Source: Chloroflexota bacterium | Lineage (GTDB): Bacteria; Chloroflexota; Dehalococcoidia; Lucifugimonadales; UBA1127 | Assembly: GCA_028873745.1 (NCBI GenBank) | Contig: JAPPNT010000017.1 | Coordinates: 1-12,998, forward strand | Length of the DNA stretch: 12,998 bases | Direction of reading: 5' to 3' | Part shown: in pieces, positions 6,312-11,467 of the stretch | Layout: every line of letters begins with the position of its first letter | Numbering within the stretch: position 1 is the stretch's first letter | Position numbers and translations under genes: made by a program | Notes under the pieces: generated by a model | What the model saw: the letters and a program-made list of their open reading frames with translations, nothing else | Told to the model about the DNA's origin: nothing | The model's database searches: none

Positions 6312-6596
6312 ATGGGCTTGGACATCGGCATCATCCGCGTCGACTACCTGCCCCGCCCCTCCGGCCCCGCCTACGCCTTCGCCTGGGAGCTCGCCGGGCA
6401 GGAGACCGCCGCCGGCTACATGACCGGCGAGGGCGGCAGCTGGGGCTGGATCGAGCGGCGGCAGGTCTCGGCGCTGCTGGCGGACTTCGCGGCCCGCCGC
6501 GGCCTCTCGGCGCCGGAGCGAGCCCGCGTCGAGGCGTGGGTGGCGTCGCTCCCGTGGGACGGGGCTGACGCGGTGGAGCTGCACTTCGGGTGGTAG
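6312..6596 (+). CDS. Small protein of unknown function, member B of a tandem paralogous pair
   Basis: The product is 94 aa from ATG 6312, with a perfect AGGAGG (6300-6305) six bases upstream, overlapping the stop of the preceding gene. It begins MGLDIGIIRVDYLPRPSGPA, continues FAWELAGQ, has the aromatic patch SWGWIERRQV (43-52), and ends LSAPERARVEAWVASLP then ADAVELHFGW. In the last 30 residues I count 13 identities with member A, including L-S, W, L-P, A-D, E-L, F and the final W. No transmembrane segment or catalytic motif is visible. Unlike A, it has the high G+C of the chromosome. The fold is probably a small alpha/beta domain (inference). Its stop lies inside an 8-G run that is also part of the higA promoter region. 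Confidence 0.7.
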   Translation: MGLDIGIIRVDYLPRPSGPAYAFAWELAGQETAAGYMTGEGGSWGWIERRQVSALLADFAARRGLSAPERARVEAWVASLPWDGADAVELHFGW

Positions 6597-6603
6597 GGGG
6601 GGG

Positions 6604-6629
6604 TATACTTACGGACTGCCTACCGTAAG
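6604..6629 (+). promoter_or_regulatory. higA-like gene promoter (-10) with palindromic operator
   Basis: TATACT (6604-6609) is a good -10 box. It overlaps the left arm of an inverted repeat, CTTACGG (6608-6614) with CCGTAAG (6623-6629), separated by 8 bases. The right arm runs into the AAGGAG ribosome binding site (6627-6632). This is the expected geometry for negative autoregulation by an XRE-type dimer. No good -35 is seen, as that region is occupied by a run of eight Gs. Confidence 0.6.
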
Positions 6630-6638
6630 GAGCCCACC

Positions 6639-6938
6639 ATGCCCATGCACAACCCCTGCCACCCCGGAGAAGTTCTGAAGGAAGTCTGCCTGGACTCCCT
6701 GGGCCTCTCCATCACCCGCGCCGCCAAGGGCCTCGGCGTAACCCGGCAGGCGCTGTCGGCCCTCGTGAACGGCAAGGCGCGGGTGTCGGTGGACATGGCG
6801 CTGCGGCTGTCCAAGGCGTTCGGGTCCACGCCGGAGCTGTGGTTGGGATTGCAGCGCGCCTACGACCTGTGGCAGGCCCGCGATCGGGCGGAAGAGATGG
6901 TCGTGGAGCGATTCGAAGAGCCGCCGGTGACGGTGTAG
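6639..6938 (+). CDS. higA: HigA/VapI-family antitoxin-like XRE regulator (no visible HigB)
   Basis: The product is 99 aa from ATG 6639, with AAGGAG six bases upstream; the alternative ATG at 6645 is too far. HPGEVLKEV (8-16) is the hallmark opening of the HigA/VapI antitoxin family. A helix-turn-helix follows, ITRAAKGLGVTRQALSALVN (25-44), then GKARVSVDMALRLSKAFGST and PELWLGLQ...DLWQAR, all typical. The family represses its own operon and neutralises the HigB RelE-fold mRNA nuclease. No HigB-like gene lies immediately upstream (its usual place) or downstream: upstream is the unknown protein pair, and downstream is 186 bases without a gene. It is either a solitary regulator or an antitoxin with a non-standard partner. 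A palindrome at 6608-6629 is the likely binding site. Confidence 0.88.
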   Translation: MPMHNPCHPGEVLKEVCLDSLGLSITRAAKGLGVTRQALSALVNGKARVSVDMALRLSKAFGSTPELWLGLQRAYDLWQARDRAEEMVVERFEEPPVTV

Positions 6939-7016
6939 AGGGCTGCGCTTCCGGCCTCTTCACGCCCGAGGGAGTGAGACCCCGGCTCAATTTCCAAATT
7001 CGTTCCACTTGCACCC

Positions 7017-7045
7017 TTGCGGCCCGCTGCCCGCGCTGGTATCAT
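7017..7045 (+). promoter_or_regulatory. Candidate upstream promoter P1 of the toxin-antitoxin operon
   Basis: TTGCGG (7017-7022), 17 bases, then TATCAT (7040-7045) preceded by TGG, an extended -10. It lies in the 6939-7124 gap, in which I see no gene and no clear terminator. Confidence 0.4.
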
Positions 7046-7050
7046 CCCCC

Positions 7051-7078
7051 TTGCCTTCCCTTCCGTAGCTGTTACAAT
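7051..7078 (+). promoter_or_regulatory. Candidate downstream promoter P2 of the toxin-antitoxin operon
   Basis: TTGCCT (7051-7056), 16 bases, then TACAAT (7073-7078, 5 of 6 matches) preceded by TGT. A start near 7085 would give a leader of about 40 bases before the ATG at 7125. Two tandem promoters are possible, or only one is used. Confidence 0.45.
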
Positions 7079-7124
7079 CCATAGTTGGCTTGTGCTCATC
7101 AATCGTTTCGCAGGAGTCAAGCAC

Positions 7125-7550
7125 ATGGTTAACAATAACTCCAACCACAACAACGACCAGATCATTGCTTGTCTCCGCACCCTCCGTGAGACCATAGACC
7201 GTCTCCAGGACCTCCTTGGCGGCCCCGCCGAACCCACCCTCGAGCGCATGTACCGCCGCCGCCGCGAGCTCCTCACCCGCCTCTACGCCACCGGCGGCCT
7301 CGACCAGAAGTCCCTCTTCGCCCTCCTGGACGAGCACGAGACCCCGCACCAGTGGATCGGCCAGCAGGTCAAGTCCCGCTTCATAGAGAAGTTCCCCCAC
7401 CCCTCCGGCAAGGACCTGTACGTGGTCACCCACAAGGCCGTGGAGGAGCTGAACCTGCAGGAGGAGGCCTCCGCCCTCGTCTCAGCTACGGACGAGACCT
7501 TCACCACCGACTGGGACAGCGCCGAGGACGCCGCCTATGACCGTCTCTAA
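7125..7550 (+). CDS. Putative antitoxin with winged-helix-like domain, partner of MazF-type toxin
   Basis: The product is 141 aa from ATG 7125, with AGGAG (7112-7116) eight bases upstream. The open frame extends back to 7017, but that part has no ribosome binding site and would cover the promoters. The N-terminus is Asn-rich (NNNSNHNN, 3-10). It is followed by a helix IIACLRTLRETIDRLQDLL (13-31), then a region (about 44-114) patterned like a winged helix-turn-helix: RRELLTRLYATGG, LDQKSLFALLDE, TPHQWIGQQVKS and a wing around FPHPSGKDLYVVT. The C-terminal tail TDWDSAEDAAYDRL (128-141) is the W..xED.AYD motif common at the toxin-binding ends of MazF/PemK antitoxins. The 14-base overlap with the toxin gene supports the pairing. 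The DNA-binding part is neither AbrB/MazE-like nor ribbon-helix-helix, which is unusual. The fold is inferred from pattern only. Confidence 0.72.
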   Translation: MVNNNSNHNNDQIIACLRTLRETIDRLQDLLGGPAEPTLERMYRRRRELLTRLYATGGLDQKSLFALLDEHETPHQWIGQQVKSRFIEKFPHPSGKDLYVVTHKAVEELNLQEEASALVSATDETFTTDWDSAEDAAYDRL

Positions 7551-7884
7551 CGTCCGCCACGGCGACGTCGTCCTCGTGCCCTTCCCGCTCAACTCGCCGA
7601 CGTCGACGCAGCGGCGGCCCGCTGTCGTCGTCAGCGGCGACTACTTCAACTCCGGCACCAGCGAGGTCATCATCGCGCCCATCACCGGCCACGGGCGCGC
7701 CTCGCCCCGCATAGGCGACTACTCCGTCATGGACTGGGAGAACGCCGGCCTGCTGGGCCCCAGCACCGTTCGCGCCCGCCTGACCACGCTGCGCTCCTCG
7801 CACCTGCTGCGCAAGCTGGGCGCGCTCTCCAGAAGGGACATCGAAGGCCTCTCCCAGTGGCTCCGCCGCGTCATGGAGCTGTAG
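7537..7884 (+). CDS. mazF: MazF/PemK-family endoribonuclease toxin
   Basis: The product is 115 aa from ATG 7537, inside the end of the antitoxin gene, with GAGG at 7524-7527 upstream. It contains RHGDVVLVPFPLN (7-19), the conserved RRPAVVVS (26-33) and VIIAPITGHG (44-53), then LLGPSTVRARLTTL and a C-terminal helix. By comparison with MazF, R27 (RRP) and T50 (APIT) sit at the catalytic Arg and Thr positions, so the enzyme looks intact. The family cleaves single-stranded RNA at short sequences and halts growth when the antitoxin is lost. Length is typical (110-120 aa). The overlapping antitoxin-first arrangement allows coupled translation. The next gene starts only 6 bases later, so sbcD may be co-transcribed. 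Confidence 0.92.
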   Translation: MTVSNVRHGDVVLVPFPLNSPTSTQRRPAVVVSGDYFNSGTSEVIIAPITGHGRASPRIGDYSVMDWENAGLLGPSTVRARLTTLRSSHLLRKLGALSRRDIEGLSQWLRRVMEL

Positions 7885-7890
7885 GCACCC

Positions 7891-9183
7891 GTGCGCATCG
7901 TCCACACGGCTGACGTCCACATAGGCGTGGAGAACTACGGGCGGCCCGCCACCCAGGCCGACGTCGACGCGCTGCCCCCGTACTTCGCCCCCGGCGTTGA
8001 TAGGCGAACGTATCTCGGCCTGTCGACCCGCCTCCTCGACTTCCTCAGCGCCCTCGACCAGGTCGTCGACTACGCCGTCCGCCACGACGCCGACCTCGTG
8101 CTCATAGCTGGCGACGCCTACAAGAGCCGAGACCCGTCCCAGACGCACCAGCGCGAGTTCGTCCGACGCGTCGCGACGCTCGTGAACCGTGGCATCCCCG
8201 TCTTCCTGCTCACCGGCAACCATGACATCGCCCACTCGCCCACGCGCGCCACCGCGCTGGCCATCTTCCCCACGCTGGACGTGTCCGGCGTCACCGTCGC
8301 CGAGCGCTTCGGCACCCACCGCGTCGAGACCCGCTCCGGGCCGCTCCAGATCGTCGCGCTGCCGTGGATACGCCGCGGGCAGCTGCTGGCGCGGGAGGAG
8401 CACCAGGGCGCCCCCATCGATGAGGTCACCCGCTACGTGGAGGCCGACCTCACCGCCCGCATCCTGCAGGAAGCCGACGCCCTCGACCCCGCCCTCCCCG
8501 CGATTCTCGCCGCGCACGTCACGGTCAACGGCTCCGTGTCCAGCTCCGAGCGCTCTATGATGCTCGGCCGCGACTACGCCCTCCAGCCGAGCTCCCTCGC
8601 GCTGCCGGCCTTCGATTATGTCGCCCTTGGCCACGTCCACAAGCACCAGAGCCTCATCGCGGCGCCGCCCGTCGTCTATCCGGGCAGTCTCCAGCGCGTC
8701 GATTTCAGCGAGGAGGACGACAGCAAGGGCTTCTGCGTCGTGGACATCGACCCGGCGGCGCCCCCCGGCCGGCGCACGCAGTGGCAGCACGTCCCCGTCG
8801 ACGCCCGCCCCTTCCTGACGGTCGAGGTGACCGTCCCCACCGACGAGCAGGACCCGACGGCCCTCGTCCTCCGGCGAATAGAGCAGCGCGACGTTACCGG
8901 CGCCATCGTGCGCGTGCACGTGACCGTGCCGTCGCCCTTGGCGGGCCGCGTCAACGAGCGCGCCATACGCGACGCCCTGGCGAGCGCCCACTCGGTCGCC
9001 GCCGTCAGCCGCCAGGTCGTGCACGAACGCCGGCCCCGCATCGGCTCGGACGCGAGCGGCATCACGCCGCAGCAGGCGCTGGAGCGCTACCTGGGCGGCC
9101 GAGCGGACCTCGACGACACCACGCGCAAGCGCGCGCTCGAGTGGGGCACGGAGCTGGTGGCGGAAGAGACGGCAAGGGAGTAG
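7891..9183 (+). CDS. sbcD: SbcD/Mre11-family DNA double-strand-break nuclease subunit
   Basis: The product is 430 aa from GTG 7891, chosen because MRIVHTADVHIG is the canonical N-terminus; the ribosome binding site is weak. All metallophosphoesterase motifs are present: D8-x-H10, G74-D75, GNHD (109-112), H209 (AAHVTVNGS) and GHVHKH (247-252). Together these form the two-metal site of Mre11/SbcD. A capping domain of about 150 residues follows (SDASGITPQQALERYL near 386-401). With the ATPase SbcC it cleaves hairpins and resects blocked DNA ends. Here no sbcC follows: the next gene encodes a membrane protein, so SbcC must be encoded elsewhere or be absent. The gene follows the mazF-type toxin by 6 bases. 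Length is within the family range. Confidence 0.93.
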   Translation: MRIVHTADVHIGVENYGRPATQADVDALPPYFAPGVDRRTYLGLSTRLLDFLSALDQVVDYAVRHDADLVLIAGDAYKSRDPSQTHQREFVRRVATLVNRGIPVFLLTGNHDIAHSPTRATALAIFPTLDVSGVTVAERFGTHRVETRSGPLQIVALPWIRRGQLLAREEHQGAPIDEVTRYVEADLTARILQEADALDPALPAILAAHVTVNGSVSSSERSMMLGRDYALQPSSLALPAFDYVALGHVHKHQSLIAAPPVVYPGSLQRVDFSEEDDSKGFCVVDIDPAAPPGRRTQWQHVPVDARPFLTVEVTVPTDEQDPTALVLRRIEQRDVTGAIVRVHVTVPSPLAGRVNERAIRDALASAHSVAAVSRQVVHERRPRIGSDASGITPQQALERYLGGRADLDDTTRKRALEWGTELVAEETARE

Positions 9184-9188
9184 CGGGC

Positions 9189-9686
9189 GTGGAAGTGACC
9201 GACGTCGTGCTGGTGATCGCCCAGTGGTTGCACACGCTGGCGGCCGCCTTCTGGGTGGGAGGCGGGCTGGTCTACCTGCTGGTCATCCGCCCTGCAGCGC
9301 GAGGGGAGGCCCTTCGACAGGCTCAGGGCGAACGGACGGGACAGACGCTCGCCGACGAGTTCAGGGGCCTCGTCGACATCGCCGTCATCGCGATGGTCGT
9401 CACCGGCGTCGTCCTCGCCTTCGACCGCCTCACGTCGCAGCACGCGGGCGCCGGCTACGCGGCGGTGTTGGGCGTGAAGCTGGCGCTGACGCTGTGGATG
9501 TTCTGGCTGGCCGGCGTCATCCGCCGTCGCCGACCGCGTCCCGCGTCGCAGCCTGCACCGCCGCCGCCGCCGAGGACGGGCTGGCGGCAGCTCATGGACT
9601 CCGCGAACCAGGTCGTCGCCATAGGGGTGGTGGTCTTCCTGCTCTCGACGCTCATGCAGGCGCTGTTTGAACGCGCCCTGCAGTAG
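9189..9686 (+). CDS. CopD-like four-helix membrane protein
   Basis: The product is 165 aa from GTG 9189, with GGGAG (9176-9180) eight bases upstream, inside the end of sbcD. Four hydrophobic segments lie near residues 6-33, 61-79, 90-111 and 141-160. The first, containing WLHTLAAAFWVGGGLVYLLVIRP, is like the copper-resistance D (CopD) domain family, in which a WLH...W-x-GG motif is usual. A function in copper transport or in haem-containing membrane complexes is possible but cannot be shown. A repeat element (9310-9335) is translated in frame as the loop segment ALRQAQGERTG (41-51) between helices 1 and 2. A basic and proline-rich stretch (112-130) precedes helix 4. The stop is followed by a 122-base gap with two further repeats. 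Confidence 0.72.
   Translation: MEVTDVVLVIAQWLHTLAAAFWVGGGLVYLLVIRPAARGEALRQAQGERTGQTLADEFRGLVDIAVIAMVVTGVVLAFDRLTSQHAGAGYAAVLGVKLALTLWMFWLAGVIRRRRPRPASQPAPPPPPRTGWRQLMDSANQVVAIGVVVFLLSTLMQALFERALQ
9310..9335 (-). repeat. Palindromic dispersed repeat, copy 2, inside the CopD-like gene
   Basis: The reverse complement is 25 of 26 bases identical to copy 3 at 9749-9774 (core TTCGCCCTGAGC then TGTCGAAGGG). The orientation is opposite to copy 3. It is read in frame as ALRQAQGERT in the loop between the first two membrane helices, so the insertion left the gene intact. Confidence 0.85.
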
Positions 9687-9712
9687 GTGGTACCCTGCCC
9701 GTGTCCTCCGTC

Positions 9713-9732
9713 GTTCCTGCGGAGGCAGGAAC
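9713..9732. repeat. Short hairpin repeat of a second REP-like type
   Basis: GTTCCTGC (9713-9720), GGAG, then GCAGGAAC (9725-9732): an 8-bp perfect stem with a 4-base loop, in the gap after the CopD-like gene. It resembles the common dispersed TTCCTGCGGAGGCAGGAA-type element. No T-run follows, so it is not a standard terminator. Confidence 0.6.
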
Positions 9733-9748
9733 CCCGACGAAACGCCCC

Positions 9749-9774
9749 CCGTTCGCCCTGAGCTTGTCGAAGGG
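9749..9774 (+). repeat. Palindromic dispersed repeat, copy 3, upstream of the Trm112-like gene
   Basis: It carries TTCGCCCTGAGC followed by TTGTCGAAGGG, nearly identical to the reverse complement of copy 2. It lies in the gap between the CopD-like gene and the Trm112-like gene, 35 bases before the latter's ATG and close behind the hairpin at 9713-9732. Confidence 0.85.
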
Positions 9775-9808
9775 TCGCGCGAACGAGGCAGCCCGGAAGG
9801 AGCGTGCG

Positions 9809-9991
9809 ATGCGCCGAGACCTCATGGACATCCTGGCGTGCCCCGTCTGTAAGTCGCCCCTGCTCCTCGCCGCCGAGCCCGAGGACGTCGACGACATCGT
9901 CACCGGTACGCTGCGCTGCCCGGACTGCCCCCAGACCTACCCCATCGTCGACGGCATCCCCAACCTGTTGCCGCCCTCGATGAGGCAATAG
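9809..9991 (+). CDS. Trm112-like zinc-ribbon small protein
   Basis: The product is 60 aa from ATG 9809, with GGAAGGAG (9795-9802) upstream. The frame is open further back, but that part crosses both repeats and has no start signal. DILACPVCKSPL (7-18) and LRCPDCPQTYPIVDGIPNLL (35-54) give two Cys pairs (C11/C14 and C37/C40) for one zinc, and the P-I-V-D-G-I-P-x-L-L end is the mark of the Trm112p-like/UPF0434 (YcaR) family. In eukaryotes and archaea, Trm112 activates methyltransferases. Bacterial members are small, often lie near lipid A or methyltransferase genes, and have less certain roles. No methyltransferase is adjacent here. It converges with rho across a 94-base gap in which I see no strong terminator. 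Confidence 0.85.
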   Translation: MRRDLMDILACPVCKSPLLLAAEPEDVDDIVTGTLRCPDCPQTYPIVDGIPNLLPPSMRQ

Positions 9992-10085
9992 CCGACACTC
10001 CATAGCAGACAAAGGGAAACTGCACCGCGTTCTAGGGGTGAGAATCGTCCGGGAGAGGGTTTGACGGGCCTGTGTGGCTGTCGCC

Positions 10086-11387
10086 CTACCGCTCCACGCC
10101 CCGGCCCCGCGTCACTTCCTGCATGAGGTTGGCGAAGAACTCCTTGTTGTTCTTCGACTTCCGCAGCCAGTCCAGCACCCGCTCCGTCGCGTCCGTCGAG
10201 TCCATGTTGGACGTCTGCGCGCTCAGCGAGATCATGCGGCGCAGCAGCATCACCTGCTTGAACGTCTCCTCGCTCAGGAGCAGCTCGTCGCGGCGCGTTC
10301 CGCTGCGGTGGATGTCGATGGCGGGGAAGACGCGGCGCTCGGCCAGCCGCCGCTCCAGATGGATCTCGCTGTTGCCGGTGCCCTTGAACTCCTCGTAGAT
10401 GACCTCGTCCATGCGGCTGCCCGTGTCCACCAGGCACGTCGCAATGATGGTCAGGCTGCCGCCCTCCTCCGTGTTCCGCGCCGCGCCGAAGAACCGCTTG
10501 GGCGGGTACAGCGCGCTCGTGTCGATGCCGCCGGAGAGCGTCCGCCCCGTGGAGGGCAGCGCCAGGTTGTAGGCCCGCACCAGCCGCGTCAGGCTGTCCA
10601 GCAGCACCACCACGTCCTTGCCGCTCTCCACCAGCCGCTTGGCCCGCTCCAGCGAGACCTCCGCCGTGCGGCAGTGGTCCTCGACGGGCTCGTCGAAGGT
10701 CGACGAGTAGACCTCGCCCTTGATCGACCGCCGCAGGTCCGTGACCTCCTCCGGCCGCTCGCCCGCGAGCACGATCATCAGGTACACATCCGGCGAGTTC
10801 GCCAGCACGCCGTTGGCAATGTCCTTCAGCAGGAACGTCTTGCCCGCCTTGGGCGGCGAGACGATGAGCCCCCGCTGCCCCTTGCCCAGCGGCGCAACAA
10901 GGTCGATCAGCCGCTGCGACAGGTTGTCCGGCCGCGACTCCAGCACAAGCTGCTCCCGCGGGTACATCGGCGTCAGGTTGTCGAAGTGGGCACGCGTTCG
11001 CGTCGTTTCCGGGTCGGAGCCGTTCACGGCCTCCACGCGGATCAGGCCGAAGTAGCGTTCGCCCTCCTTGGGCGGGCGCACCTGGCCCGTCACCTGGTCG
11101 CCGGTGCGGAGCCCGAATCGGCGGATCTGCGACTGCGAAATGTAGACGTCGCCCGGCCCCGCGCGCAGGCCCTGCTGGCGCAGGAACCCGTAACCGTCGC
11201 CGATGATCTCCAGCAGGCCCGTCGCCAGCACGTACCCCTGGCGCTTGGCAAACGCCTCCAGCAGGTGGAAGACGATCTCCTCCCGCCGCAGGGCCCCGTT
11301 CTCCACGCCCATCTCATGGGCCAGTTCGACCAGTTCTTCCTTGGTCTTGGCCTCCAGTTGTGCCATAGTGACTGCGGTCTCTTGCAT
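10086..11387 (-). CDS. rho: Transcription termination factor Rho
   Basis: The product is 433 aa, starting at the ATG read on the minus strand at 11387, with AAGGAG close upstream; the second Met (residue 8) has no such site. Rho is the hexameric RNA-dependent ATPase/helicase that ends transcription of untranslated RNA. Domains: an N-terminal Rho_N helical region (about 9-45), a cold-shock-like primary RNA-binding domain (GLLEIIGDGYGFLR, 57-70), and a RecA-like motor. The motor has Walker A SPPKAGKT (177-184), AGERPEEV (208-215), Walker B VVVLLDSLTR (259-268), a Q-loop region around TGRTLSGGID (280-289) and an R-loop/arginine-finger region ERRLAERRVFPAID to SGTRRDELL (345-370). Length is close to the E. 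coli 419 aa, with no large insertion. It lies downstream of pyrG on the same strand and may be co-transcribed. The leader contains a strong hairpin. Confidence 0.97.
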   Translation of the reverse strand: MQETAVTMAQLEAKTKEELVELAHEMGVENGALRREEIVFHLLEAFAKRQGYVLATGLLEIIGDGYGFLRQQGLRAGPGDVYISQSQIRRFGLRTGDQVTGQVRPPKEGERYFGLIRVEAVNGSDPETTRTRAHFDNLTPMYPREQLVLESRPDNLSQRLIDLVAPLGKGQRGLIVSPPKAGKTFLLKDIANGVLANSPDVYLMIVLAGERPEEVTDLRRSIKGEVYSSTFDEPVEDHCRTAEVSLERAKRLVESGKDVVVLLDSLTRLVRAYNLALPSTGRTLSGGIDTSALYPPKRFFGAARNTEEGGSLTIIATCLVDTGSRMDEVIYEEFKGTGNSEIHLERRLAERRVFPAIDIHRSGTRRDELLLSEETFKQVMLLRRMISLSAQTSNMDSTDATERVLDWLRKSKNNKEFFANLMQEVTRGRGVER

Positions 11388-11413
11388 CTCTCTCCTTGGA
11401 CAGTGTCCTCACT

Positions 11414-11454
11414 CCAGCCCCCGCTCTTGCAGCCTGTTTCCTTGCGGGGGCTGG
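11414..11454 (-). promoter_or_regulatory. Strong hairpin in the pyrG-rho gap (rho leader)
   Basis: An 11-bp perfect inverted repeat, CCAGCCCCCGC (11414-11424) with GCGGGGGCTGG (11444-11454), encloses a 19-base loop. In the minus-strand transcript it lies 14 bases after the pyrG stop and ends about 15 bases before AAGGAG of rho; a short GGACA/TGTCC palindrome (11398-11408) sits between. No U-run follows on the minus strand, so it is not a standard terminator. It may be an RNA processing or stability element, or part of rho leader control. Confidence 0.6.
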
Positions 11455-11467
11455 CCTTGTTTCGAAT

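Noticed and set aside
6945..6990. Possible terminator after the HigA-like gene
   Set aside because: Only short, imperfect CCTC/GAGG and CCGG pairings are seen, and no T-run follows.
7017..7124. Upstream extension of the antitoxin frame to 7017
   Set aside because: It covers two plausible promoters, lacks a ribosome binding site, and its sequence looks non-coding. ATG 7125 has AGGAG at good spacing.
7501..9024. 507-aa open frame on the minus strand opposite mazF and sbcD
   Set aside because: Its composition is typical of an antisense frame in high-G+C DNA. It spans two well-supported genes and has no recognisable domain.
9701..9808. Upstream extension of the Trm112-like frame to 9701
   Set aside because: The added residues (including ALSLSKG) derive from the two palindromic repeats. 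ATG 9809 has GGAAGGAG and gives the normal family length.
9992..10085. Possible bidirectional terminator between the Trm112-like gene and rho
   Set aside because: The best pairing is a 4-bp GGGC/GCCC with no adjacent T-run on either strand.
11414..11454. Hairpin read as an intrinsic terminator of pyrG
   Set aside because: The stem is strong, but the minus-strand transcript continues AGUGAGG with no U-run and the loop is long. It is kept as a leader structure only.
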